From: Heloderma charlesbogerti
Lineage: Eukaryota > Chordata > Lepidosauria > Squamata > Helodermatidae
Assembly (NCBI GenBank): GCA_026122225.1
Contig: JANEZZ010001897.1
Location: forward strand, 682,001 to 746,000
Direction of reading: 5' to 3'
Length of the DNA: 64,000 nucleotides
This document shows, in pieces, positions 53,501-61,099 of this stretch. The notes beneath the pieces were generated by a model. The model worked only from the letters and a program-made list of their open reading frames with translations. It did no database searches and was not told where the DNA came from. The translations under genes were made by a program, and so were the position numbers. Numbering within the stretch: position 1 is the stretch's first letter; each line of letters opens with the position of its first letter.

Positions 53501-56500
53501 TGCTGCAATTGAGTGTTGAGTTGCATCAACCTTCCCCAACTGGTGTCCTCTGTGTTGAACTACAACTCCCAGCATCCCCTAGCCAACTCATCCGAAGGAC
53601 ACTAGGATGGGGAAGGTTGAGTTATACCATAACCTATGTTCTGTCAAGGCAATTTGGGAGGGGTGGTCACTGATGTAATCCCTCCCCCCCATTAAACTAA
53701 ATGGGGGGGAACATTTTGCACCACTGAGTGGTGGAGTATAGGATATGGAGTAAATATGCTCCTCCCCTGCGCTTCCAACGTCCCACCCACAACTGCACAC
53801 TCTTTGGCCATTTCACTGAGGTACCTTTGTGGAACAGCTCCACCGTTGGAGTGTCCCATCAGTGCATCTGGGCAGTTCCACCCGTACATGTTTCATGCCA
53901 GCAGCATAACTCAAGTTCCACTGCCATAGTCAGGCCTCTACCAAATCCTATAGCCCCGCAGACAATGGAAGTTGACACGTTACTGTATGTTTAAATATTC
54001 ACATTTTGGTGTATGGAGGCCTACTTATAAGTAAATATAAATGCATGTAAAGCTGCAGACCTATTCAAACATACGTGGGAATAAGAAAAACATGTCTTAC
54101 TTCTAAGAAAAACATGGATAGAATCACACTACACAGCTATAGTCTGGCTCTGAGTGTGAGACCTCAAAACACTTCACTAGCAGAATATTGCACTTTATTT
54201 ACAGAATAGCACCCTTTAAGGTCAACCTTTAAGTAGCTGGCTCAGAGTCACATAGGAGTAGTGCCAATGAAAACAATAGGTCTACTCTGATGTAGGTAGC
54301 TAGCAGGATTGAAATAATAACCAATTGCTTTTTCTGGCCACTTGATGGCAGGATTTATAGAGATTATATCCCTTATAAAATCATTTCAAAATAAAGAAAT
54401 CACAAATATATTCCCATAGGTTCTCATTTAAAGATCTCCAGAGAGGTAGCTAAGTTATTTTGTTGCAGCAAAAACAACAAAAGGTCCTGTGGCACCTTAA
54501 AAACTAACACATTTATTATAGCATAAGCTTTTGTGGATCACAGTGTATCTGATGAAGTGGACTGTAGTCCACAAAAGTTTATGCCATAACAAATGTGTTA
54601 GTCTTTCAGCTGGCACAAGACTCTTTGTTGTTATTTAAAGATGCTTCTTTAATCATGCTCTGTCAATAAAATATGTACTAAATATTAACGTCCACATAGT
54701 AATATGTCCAAAGAACCACTGAGATTATACATGTTGACATCCACACACGAGATTACTAAAGCACATCAGTATGTTTCAATTACGGTGCAGTGTCTTAAGT
54801 GCACTCAGGATACAAAATCATGCATTTCTGGCTACCAGCTGCATGTTGCAGGTATAAGCTGTATGCAAATGGCAGCTTGCAAATCATCCAAGAAGCAATC
54901 TCTCATGCAGCCCAGCTGAAACAACTAAGAACCACTGGATGGTAAATGACCCATCAAATGTGGGATATTAATCAAACATATATTTCCAAAACAAAATTGC
55001 CACACGGGTTGTACTGATCCAATAATCATTGGCATTATCGTCACAGGCCCTCTACTCAGGGTCAGCATTAGGGTTTTGTATTGCTAAGTACGTGCTGAGG
55101 CTCACACCCCTGCAGTAGGGCTTGCTACTAGCACTCAGGGATGTCTGTCCATGCTGCTGCTCCTTGCTGCTGTTACTGGGGCACTTCTTTACAGAGGGCT
55201 CCTAGCACTGTCAATTGGAAAGCATCGTTCAGCTATTCTGTGTTTTTCTCCTTAATGGATTTTCTGTGTTAAGAAAAAAGACAGAAGAAGCATGGGAGGG
55301 TTATGAGCGGAAGACGGCGCAGTCTGAACCCTGCATAAAGTTCTGTGAACGAGGCTGGGTGATGGCACCACTATTTCCTCCAAGCATATCACAAGAGAGG
55401 TCAGGAGATGGAGCAGCAACTTCCATATGCTTTGAGCTCTCCTTCTGGGTGGGTGTGAGGATTGGACCCAGAAGGAGAGAACAAGCAAATGGACAGTGGT
55501 AACTGTGATGAGGAGGATGCGGGCCCACTCAGAGAGCGGCCACCACTAAAGGTACCTTGTCCAAGGGCCTCTGGAAACCTAGAGCTGTCACTGCATCCCT
55601 TTCAAATGTAAACACAACCTCTTGGGCAACTTTATCCTCACGAAGACCTAGGATAAAAGCTAGAATGCATGATGTGCATTTCTATTTGGGCCAATACCGA
55701 GTACTGACACAGACACACTTCTTCCTTTGTGTCTGCCACATAAGTTGGAGTGCCAACACAGCTGGTGTGAAAGGACAACTTCTCCCTATCATCCTAGGTC
55801 TTTATAAAGAAAAAATTGACTGAGAGGTTGGGCTTAGAATTGAAGGACTAAATCTGGCTAAATGAAACCAGGGATGGTGAACATGTGGCCCTCCAGATGT
55901 TGTTGGACTGGAACACCCATCATCCCTCACCCTTTATTATTCTGGCTAGGGCTGATGGGAGCTGCAGTCTAACAACATCTGGAGGGCCACACATTCCTAG
56001 TCCTGAACTAAGCTGTCCCTTTTAGAAGGATATTTCATTACTATTTGAAGATAGGGTGGCCAGATGCGGAAGAGTGAAGATCCTGCACCTGTAATGGTGG
56101 TGTAGAAGTGAGAATTTCAGCAGGTGTATCTTGTCAGGCACCCTACACCTGCTGAAATTCCATCCTCTACACAACTATTCAGGGTGCAGGAGCCCTGCAC
56201 TCTTCTACTTCTGGCCACCCTATTTTTGAAGATAAATGAGAAGATACAAGTTGAGTGGTAGCCCATTCTAATTATCATTCAGCTCAACATTTGGTCTTTT
56301 GTTCTTATTATATCTTATTCTGCTGAATATAACACTATGGCAACAATTTATTCCAAGAAAGCTGCACTGTAGTGATTAGTTTAATTCAGTTCTTACATTT
56401 TCTTTCTAAGGGGGAAAATGTATTGCTGGCTGTTGCCTTGGTAAATCCATTTAGAACTTGATTGCTTTCTATTTTAGAACTACTGCTTTGTATGATGTTT

Positions 56501-56640
56501 CACTGACAGAATACAATGCAATATTGTGCCAAACCCACCCCCTCCATCCAAGCAGGAAATAACAAACTCAAGCAATTATATCTGGAGCATTAACCTCTCT
56601 TACTGACCTGCAAAGCTAACTCTTTCTTCCTGCTTGCCAT
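38509..56640 (-). CDS. NME9: NME9 (TXNDC6), N-terminal thioredoxin part, seven recognised coding exons
   Basis: NME9 fuses an N-terminal thioredoxin domain to a nucleoside-diphosphate-kinase domain and is linked to cilia, flagella and microtubules. Seven minus-strand exons join in phase to about 157 codons: start [11 protein letters not shown], helix [14 protein letters not shown], strand VVDVYQ, the WCGPCK redox site at about residues 38-43, the cis-Pro region [30 protein letters not shown], and an acidic linker. The residues match NME9 better than NME8, for example in the [12 protein letters not shown] segment. No NDPK exon (IKPDA motif) was found between 38508 and 30900. The gene may be thioredoxin-only here, have its 3' part rearranged, or have exons too diverged for me to see. 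Confidence 0.9.
38870..39650 (+). repeat. Unclassified GC-rich repeat ending in an L2-like tail
   Basis: A GC-richer block (about 39000-39560) without coding conservation, possibly a worn LTR, is followed at 39585-39650 by GTGAACTGCCCAGAGAGC and CTATTGGGCAGTATAG, the L2 3' signature. I could not define LTR ends or a target duplication. Confidence 0.45.
40075..40396 (+). repeat. CR1 LINE 3' fragment, older copy, part 1
   Basis: CR1 3' sequence (GGACTGAGGGGGGATGTG, CACCTGAAGGACTGTCACAT, GGAGAAAGCTACTGATGG, GACAGCCATCTGTCAGAGA) breaks at ATGTGGAT (40389-40396). It continues after the younger CR1 at 42605. It is 5'-truncated. Confidence 0.85.
40397..42596 (+). mobile_element. CR1 LINE (about 2.2 kb) nested inside an older CR1
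   Basis: A 5'-truncated CR1 starts inside the endonuclease ([12 protein letters not shown]) and continues through the spacer ([32 protein letters not shown]). It then covers the reverse transcriptase ([20 protein letters not shown], catalytic [24 protein letters not shown]). It ends in the octamer repeat ATTCTATG at 42580-42597. Frameshifts and stops separate the readable pieces (40391-41038, 41552-41980), so it is inactive. The 8-bp ATGTGGAT flanks it. Near 42535-42580 a CTTGTAGGCCCCTTCC unit is duplicated. Confidence 0.93.
42605..42670 (+). repeat. CR1 LINE 3' fragment, older copy, part 2
   Basis: Continues the interrupted copy with TTCCTGCATCAAGCAGGGG, GGATTACATGGC and TATGATTCT: the normal CR1 3' end that should directly follow ATGTGGAT at 40396. 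Confidence 0.85.
42720..42836 (-). CDS. NME9: NME9 coding exon 6
   Basis: Thirty-nine codons: [39 protein letters not shown], with acceptor TTTCAG and donor GTAATC, phase 0 both sides. It encodes the last thioredoxin strand and helix. The exon ends only 50 bp from the older CR1. Confidence 0.93.
43090..43529. mobile_element. PIF/Harbinger-like GC-rich MITE, copy 4
   Basis: Starts GGGATTAATCCTATGGCCGC and ends GCGATTGCGCCC, then TTA. The orientation is reversed relative to copies 2 and 3, with CCTATGGCC at the left. It has internal palindromes GACCTCGGAGC..GCTCCAAGGTC and GTCTAGC boxes. The left duplication is unclear. Confidence 0.8.
44250..44545. mobile_element. Long foldback (hairpin) element
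   Basis: A nearly 300-bp inverted repeat. The left arm AACAAGCCACCATGGCTTG, TTTTAATCCCTGGCATG, CCAGCTGCGATTTCCCTTATTA is mirrored by TAATAAGGGGAATTGCAGCTGG, CATGCCAGGGATTAAAACAAG, CCATGGCTTGTTTTGATC. An inner pair (GCAGCATGGCTTCTTTGAGGG and CCTTAAACAAGCCATGCTGC) continues the stem almost to a short central ACAGGCCATAGGTTA direct repeat. No open frame is relevant. Target duplication not determined. Confidence 0.85.
45448..45519 (-). CDS. NME9: NME9 coding exon 5
   Basis: Twenty-four codons: [18 protein letters not shown] then TFLFYA, with acceptor TTTAG and donor GTAAGTT, phase 0. It holds the cis-proline-containing CEPTFLFYA segment of the thioredoxin fold and is nearly identical to mammalian NME9 here. 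Confidence 0.96.
46139..46537. mobile_element. PIF/Harbinger-like GC-rich MITE, copy 5 (TAA target duplication)
   Basis: Starts GGGCGCAATAC, ends GGATTACTCTC, and is flanked by TAA on both sides (46136-46138 and 46538-46540). It is 399 bp and non-coding, with the GGCCATAGGATTA box near the right end. Confidence 0.85.
46550..46606. mobile_element. Short palindromic MITE (GCAATCCTATGCA family), deleted copy
   Basis: GCTGCAATCCTATACC at the left and TTGCATAGGATTGCACTGTC at the right with a shortened centre: a truncated copy of the family at 35745. Confidence 0.7.
46915..49153 (+). mobile_element. L2-clade LINE, endonuclease and reverse transcriptase
   Basis: A 437-codon frame from 46971 covers the endonuclease ([31 protein letters not shown], catalytic [10 protein letters not shown]) and the linker ([11 protein letters not shown]). 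A one-base shift near 48270 moves the reading to the frame ending at 49267. That frame carries [76 protein letters not shown] and catalytic HQYADDTQL. Similarity stops at EALYQLH (about 49150), so the 3' end is missing or replaced. It is the longest L2 here, inactivated by the shift and both truncations. Confidence 0.92.
49155..49520 (+). repeat. Unclassified (possibly Penelope-like) repeat fragment with hammerhead-like core
   Basis: It follows directly on the truncated L2. It contains CTGATGA (49264-49270) and GAAAC (49279-49283) eight bases apart, the arrangement of a hammerhead ribozyme catalytic core with a very short stem II. Then come GGATACATTACTGGATG and an AT-rich 3' part. Its order matches the fragment at 10920-11320. 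Boundaries are approximate. Confidence 0.45.
49530..51190. other. NME9 intron sequence, nothing firmly recognised
   Basis: GC-variable intron between exons 4 and 5. The stretch 49690-49990 may be a decayed DNA transposon (repeated GGTTTGCAG and CAACCC motifs), but ends were not found. Open frames up to 78 codons lack conservation. Confidence 0.5.
51192..51295 (-). CDS. NME9: NME9 coding exon 4 (thioredoxin active site)
   Basis: Completes a Val codon then reads [18 protein letters not shown] and [16 protein letters not shown]. The acceptor is TTCAG and the donor GTAAG; phase 1 in, phase 0 out. WCGPC is the classical thioredoxin redox pair, so both cysteines are intact. Confidence 0.97.
51605..51662 (-). 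CDS. NME9: NME9 coding exon 3
   Basis: Nineteen codons [19 protein letters not shown] plus one base, with acceptor ATACAG and donor GTAAG. It corresponds to the [16 protein letters not shown] helix of NME9. The ATG at its start is internal. Confidence 0.93.
52345..53260 (+). repeat. L2-clade LINE fragment (RT to 3' end)
   Basis: A degraded second L2: [18 protein letters not shown], a KYADDIHL catalytic motif expanded by a CT-rich run (52469-52500), then the C-terminal [37 protein letters not shown] and [12 protein letters not shown]. It is broken by frameshifts and stops, in the same orientation as the copy at 46915. Confidence 0.85.
53527..53619. mobile_element. hAT-type hairpin MITE, short derivative
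   Basis: CAACCTTCCCCAACTGGTG at the left and GGATGGGGAAGGTTG at the right, with the AACTACAACTCCCAGCATCCC arm retained and the centre deleted. Related to 4754-4889. Flanking octamers (AGTTGCAT and AGTTATAC) agree only partly. Confidence 0.75.
54470..54622. repeat. Inverted-repeat element with hammerhead-like core (possibly Penelope-like)
   Basis: The left arm (CCTGTGGCACCTTAAAAAC, TAACACATTTATTATAGCATAAGC) is mirrored by the right arm (GCCATAACAAATGTGTTAGTC, AGCTGGCACAAGACTC). Between them CTGATGA (54549-54555) is followed by a perfect 7-bp hairpin (GTGGACT, AGTCCAC) and AAAAG. This widespread amniote repeat motif has the CTGATGA, stem II, GAAA layout of a hammerhead with the G changed to A. 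Confidence 0.6.
55869..56005. mobile_element. hAT-like hairpin MITE
   Basis: Ends CAGGGATGGTGAACATGTGG and CCACACATTCCTAGTCCTG are inverted. The CCCTCCAGATGTTGTTGGACT arm pairs with GTCTAACAACATCTGGAGGG. A sister family to 4754-4889. Confidence 0.8.
56054..56220. mobile_element. MITE with GGGTGGCCAGA ends and TA duplication
   Basis: Terminal GGGTGGCCAGA and TCTGGCCACCC are exact inverted repeats; TA flanks both sides (56052-56053, 56221-56222), as in Tc1/mariner. An inner pair (GCAGGTGTATC..CACCTGCTGAAATT) adds to the fold. 167 bp, non-coding. Confidence 0.75.
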
Positions 56641-56647
56641 GCTGCTG
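56608..56647 (-). CDS. NME9: NME9 coding exon 2 with initiator ATG
   Basis: Coding part 56608-56640 reads [11 protein letters not shown] before donor GTCAGT. Upstream of the ATG lies a tandem TTTTTAGCAGCAGC, so three NAGNAG-type acceptors (exon start 56647, 56644 or 56641) could be used. All lie in the 5' UTR and do not alter the protein. The N-terminus matches the MAHRKKEITLQ start of mammalian NME9. Confidence 0.9.
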
Positions 56648-56734
56648 CTAAAAACAAAACGAAATACCAAAACATCACACACTACATAGAATTACCACCA
56701 AATCTAGAGCATAATTATGTGTTATAATGTTTTT

Positions 56735-56935
56735 AATTGGTTTTAATGTTTTTATTCATGTTCTATATAAATGTTTTAGCAATTATTATGTATTTTAATT
56801 GCATTTTAATGCATATCATGATGTATTTTAATGTTTTTAATTTTCTTGTAAGCCACTTAGAGATATTTTAAAATATGGACTGTGGTTTATAAATCTATTA
56901 AATAAAAAGCAAACAAATAAATAAATAATGCACTC
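56735..56935 (+). repeat. L2-type LINE 3' tail
   Basis: TTTTAATTGGTTTTAATG, GTAAGCCACTTAGAG and a terminal (AAATA)-rich run: a degraded LINE 3' end. Confidence 0.65.
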
Positions 56936-56953
56936 TATTAATAAATATAATTA

Positions 56954-57399
56954 GAGAGCAATCCTATGGCCCCTTGAAGTGTCTGAAGGGGCCAAAGGAT
57001 ACTTTGGACTCCTGGATCTGAGGTCGGTGGCAGTGCTCTGACCTTGGACCCAGGAGTCCAAATTCCCCTCCCCTTCCCCCTTGCAGCTGGCACAGACAGA
57101 ACCATGCCAGCTCCCTCTTCAAGGTTGCAGAGGTGACCTTGGAGAGGGCAGAAAGGGGGCATTTCCATGGGCAGAGAGGGAAAGGGATTGGGGAAATGGA
57201 GATACAAGCTATCCCCAGCCTTCCCCAGCCCCCTTCTCTCCTCCCCAACGCCTCAGCTAGATGGGATAAAATGCCCATCTAGTTAAAATGCAGAGCGGGA
57301 GAGCACAGAGGTGAAGATCGCTGCTTCTCCCACTCTGCATTGGATGGCCATAAGCCTCTGAGTTTGGAGGCTTACAGCCATCCCCACGGGATTGCGTCC
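56954..57399. mobile_element. PIF/Harbinger-like GC-rich MITE, copy 6 (TTA target duplication)
   Basis: Starts GAGAGCAATCCTATGGCC and ends GGGATTGCGTCC, with TTA on both sides (56951-56953 and 57400-57402). It is 446 bp. The 89-104 codon minus frames are compositional. It lies in the first intron of NME9. Confidence 0.87.
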
Positions 57400-57435
57400 T
57401 TAGTGGTATAAAACACCAGCAGCAACTGCAGCTGG

Positions 57436-57535
57436 AATGCAATCCTATGCACGTTTACTAGGAAGTAAGTCCCATTTTGTCCAATCGGACTTATTCCCTA
57501 CTAAATGTATTTAGGATTGCGGCCACAGTCACTTA
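57436..57535. mobile_element. Short palindromic MITE (GCAATCCTATGCA family), copy 3
   Basis: Begins TGCAATCCTATGCACGTTT and ends ATTTAGGATTGCGGCC; AGGAAGTAAGTCCCATT pairs with AATCGGACTTATTCCCT. It follows copy 6 of the GC-rich MITE by only 36 bp. Confidence 0.78.
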
Positions 57536-57539
57536 AACA

Positions 57540-58850
57540 CTGCAGCAGTCACTGTGATATCATGTCTGATAACTAGGTCTGCCACATTTCTAGCCCAGTT
57601 TTATGCATGATGACTGATAGGTGAGTCTCACTGAATACAATGGAGTGTGCATGCGATTATGGACTTAATCAATGAACCAGTCAGGCCAATGAATTAAAAC
57701 CCCTTTGATTGACAAGAAACAGGGCTGGCAGACTTTAGGCTTGCTAGACTGCCTACTCTCTTTTTTTTTTTACTAGAACCCTGAGGTCCACCGGGTGGAA
57801 AATAGTGGCAGGGGAGAGGAGGAGGTGAAGAACATACACTTAGAATTAGGGAACAGGGTGCAGTCCTCTGAACATATGGTTAGCCCAGGGAATTCTTTTA
57901 TTTTTTTAGTACCAGAATTGAGCTTGTAGCCCTTCCACGCACAAGTCTACTTCTGATTTCCCTCTTAATTTTTCCATTTCTGCAGCCAAATTCAGTTGCT
58001 GCTATTGTTAAAGAATAGGGGGACCATTGCCAGATCTACTGCAAATTGCCCAGAAAATGGTTTCCATGATTAAGTAGCAGATAAAATAAAATAATATATA
58101 TGTATATTATCTTCAATAGAAGTTATAATAAAATCTATAGCTGGAAGTAACCACCACAGAAAAGGCATTTATTCCCTGCCACTTCTAAGATAATGTCTAC
58201 TCTGATGTATGCATACAATATCTTAAAAAACAAAGGGAGTGCACCTTTTTCCTATTTAATTTATTGTTTAAAGCTCATTCAATTAATCAACTAAGATTAA
58301 CTGAGTGACAGGCCTACTAATGATGAAAAGTTTCTGACTGTTGGAATAAGCCCTGTTAAATAATACTATTTCAGTTCTAGATCAAAAGACATTTCTAAGA
58401 GTAGTGATATGTATGTTTATTCCTTTGGTTTCTTGTACCTTTGAAAAGGGTGTGATGGACAGAAAGAGGACTTCTGCCTAGAGGGCAATGGCAGCAGGCC
58501 ATTCTTTTGAGAGCTCTATCCCTGCTGCCGCTCTGTGGAATGGGTGGTGGGGAGAAGCATAGGCAGAAAATGGGGCAAGAGGGATGAGAAGACAGGTGAG
58601 AAGATGTACAGAGGGAAGACATGAATGTGTTGAAAGGAAGGGCAGGCTAAGCATGAAGGGATGGCAGAGGAGGCCAAAAGGTGGAGGGGATGTAAAGTTG
58701 GATCTGACACCACATCAGAAAATCCAACTTCTGGGAGGAGAGAGAGGGAAAGGGGGAAGTGGGTAAGAACTGCCCTGTATAAATAATACTATTTGGGTTC
58801 TAGATCAGAGAAGCAGAGTGAAAGGCATTTCCTGCAAATGTTTATTGTTG
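57540..58850. other. NME9 intron 1, no feature recognised
   Basis: A purine-rich tract (58560-58760) gives several short frames but no exon or classified repeat. The rest is AT-rich. Confidence 0.5.
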
Positions 58851-58851
58851 T

Positions 58852-58855
<4 letters not shown>

Positions 58856-58893
<38 letters not shown>

Positions 58894-58914
58894 CATATAC
58901 ACTCTCTCTCTCTC
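58856..58914 (+). repeat. (GT)n(GC)n..(TC)n compound microsatellite
   Basis: About 14 GT units, then a CGCGCGCG alternating tract and, after GTGCATATACAC, a CT run. Alternating purine-pyrimidine of this kind favours Z-DNA. Confidence 0.95.
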
Positions 58915-59084
58915 AAGTATAATACAAAGACTACACATGGTTGGAAGCACCGTTTGCCCAATTGTGCATAAAGACTCCCAATCCCAGCTGCATGTGGCTG
59001 CCTCTGGCTAATTGGTAGCCCGGAAAAGTGCTCTGTCCATCCTCAGAGGTATGCTTCTTTATGATTACGTCAGAGGTGCCAGAA

Positions 59085-59157
59085 TGCCAGACAGCTTCGG
59101 CTCTTGGGCGGTATAGAAACGGAATGAATGAATGAATGAATGAATGAATGAATAAAT
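59085..59157 (+). repeat. L2-type tail ending in (GAAT)n
   Basis: CCAGACAGCTTCGGCTCTTGG and GCGGTATAGAAAC match the L2 3' signature. They are followed by nine GAAT units. A separate (CTAT)5 lies at 59201-59220. Confidence 0.85.
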
Positions 59158-59299
59158 GCCACTGAAAAAAGTACAGAGGCAAAAGAAGAGATAAAAGGAC
59201 CTATCTATCTATCTATCTATCGTATGGCACATTTACATCGCATTACAAAAAGGACTGAGAAAAGAAGGAACGTGAACTTGAGAAGTAATGCAGGCTACC

Positions 59300-59600
59300 G
59301 TTGTCTGTTCTGAAAAACGCGAAGGGGCTATTTTGCCCCGGGGAGCTGCAAGGGCTCCCGCAGGACGTACCTGCTCTCGAGTTCGGCTGCGGCTCCCACG
59401 CAGCGCGGCAGCGGAGTCGCTCGTGGCCATAGCAACGCGGCCGGCCAACGGCTGATAGCTCCGTCCGGGCTGTCGCATATCCGCCTTCCTGAGCGATTGC
59501 TCTTCGGGCCCTTCCTGTGCAGCCAGATGGCTCGGCCCGCTCTTGTCCCTCAAACTGCCTAGCCCGGGCTGGGAATTGCACGGGGCGAAGAACGGAAGAG
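59300..59600 (-). promoter_or_regulatory. NME9: CpG island, candidate NME9 promoter and first exon
   Basis: A 300-bp CpG-dense, unmethylated-looking island lies 2.7 kb upstream of the NME9 ATG. On the minus strand a strong donor (GAGCAG then GTACGT at 59370-59365) ends a candidate non-coding first exon at 59371. That exon would splice to the acceptor at 56647. It holds an RFX X-box (59423-59436). An ATG at 59430 opens a 20-codon frame to the donor, but it is out of frame with the NME9 start, so it would be an upstream frame. Transcription start not determined; a divergent plus-strand transcript is possible. Confidence 0.7.
59423..59436 (+). promoter_or_regulatory. X-box, candidate RFX binding site
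   Basis: GTGGCC, AT, AGCAAC fits the consensus GTNRCC, 0-3 spacer bases, RGYAAC at every specified position. RFX factors drive ciliary genes through this site, which agrees with the ciliary role of NME9. Confidence 0.65.
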
Positions 59601-60560
59601 GAAGAATGGATTCGACAGCTGAACAGCTACATCATAGGGAAGCGAGGCCTGAGGAATAAATACTGTCTTTCCATGAAATGCCTACCCTTCAAAAAATGGC
59701 GAAGCTAATGGGGAGCTTTGATAAATGCTTCCAAATTTCCCCACATATTTACTTTTAAAAAGTGAAATCTCTTGTCTTCCCGTCAGTGTGTATATACATG
59801 AAAGCGATGATGCCATAGGAGCGGGGAAGGTCTTTTTAGTGCATTAACTGCTGCTGCTCCTCCTCCTTAGAGCATTAATCTTCAAGGAGCATAATTCTAA
59901 CTTCTCTGACATTCAAGTGCTTGTTTGATTTTGGAAACGAATTGAAATGCCTGGAGCTTTGAAAAAGGAACTGGGAGAGGAAAACATATATTCTATGATC
60001 TAGGATGAAACTGTTTTTGTTCTTCCCGGGTGGATCAGTGATTACCGTCCCCAGAAAAAAATCCAGAATTTTAGCATAGCCGTGATTTGGTAGTAGCATA
60101 TCCAGCCTGCTACCCTGCGCTACCCATTGGAGTAATCCAGGGCCTACCAGAAGCAGATCAGCAATGAGCAGAACTCTCCACTTGCTTAAGGTACTTTCTT
60201 CTCTTCTGCATTAATGCTGTCAAATTTCCAGGTCTATGGATCTTCTCCCACTTTGTGTAGGTTCCAAATATCACTCTAAGCAACAAAGCACATGCACACA
60301 CATGGAAAATCCACAGGTGTGATGTAGCAGTGCGCACTATTGTATGAATAAAGACCATTTCCATTGCACAGTTCTAAATTTTCCTTAGGGTCACATTCCA
60401 ACCAAAGAATCAAGTTTGTAGCTTAGGAGTGCTCTTGAATCTTGTCCTTCTAGATGCCCAGTTTGGGAGAACGTTCTATAAGCTTTGACAGATTTACCAA
60501 CAACATACTCTCTGGAAAAACAATATACTCTCCTTAACACTGTCATGCATGCCCCTGTAA
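59601..60560. other. Upstream flank of the CpG island, nothing recognised
   Basis: No exon, promoter or classified repeat was recognised. Open frames reach only 74 codons and lack family motifs. Confidence 0.5.
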
Positions 60561-60569
60561 TGCATTCTA

Positions 60570-61090
60570 GAGGGGCTGCCCTTGAATACTGTCTAGAAAC
60601 GACAACTAGTCCAAAATACAGTAGCCAAGGTAATATCTGGCATTAGCTGTAGAGACTCTGTAATACCTACTCTTTATGAGATCTGCTGGTTGCCGATTTA
60701 TTTTCTGGCTTTATTCAAGATGTTGGTGCTTAAAGCCCTTCAGTCTGGGCCCTGCATCTTCTTCTGTATGTACCTGACTACTGTTAATGTGGATGAGAAC
60801 TTCCCATTTTTGTTAGGCTAGTGGCCATTTGAAAATGAGCATTTTTGGTGGTGGCCTCAAAGCTTTGGAAGCAGCTTCCTGTACTGTGTTACAAATCCAG
60901 GGGCTTGCTCCTTTTAAGGAAGCTGTTGAAGCCTTTAGTTTTATTGGTCATTTTAATGCTGGTACTTGAATTAATTTTGTCTCTCTGCATGTAATTCTGT
61001 TTGTATTGTTAATTTTTTTAAATTGTACTCTCCCTTTGGGAATTTGCCAGAACTGAAAAGCAGGCTAAAGTAAGCCAAATAAATAAGTAA
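60570..61090 (+). repeat. L2-type LINE 3' remnant
   Basis: Broken readings corresponding to LGLP..LQLVQNAVAKV, IWWLPIYFLALFKMLVLKAL and a 3' UTR ending CCAAATAAATAAGTAA. It is heavily diverged. Confidence 0.7.
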
Positions 61091-61099
61091 TACTATCCA

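Noticed and set aside
54470..54622. LTR or CR1 origin for this inverted repeat
   Set aside because: No TG..CA termini with target duplication and no CR1 octamer tail; Penelope-like origin remains only a suggestion.
59233..59581. 106- and 112-codon minus frames in the NME9 CpG island
   Set aside because: One contains the MATSDSAAALRG start, but neither frame continues into a known protein after splicing; composition and a non-coding first exon explain them.
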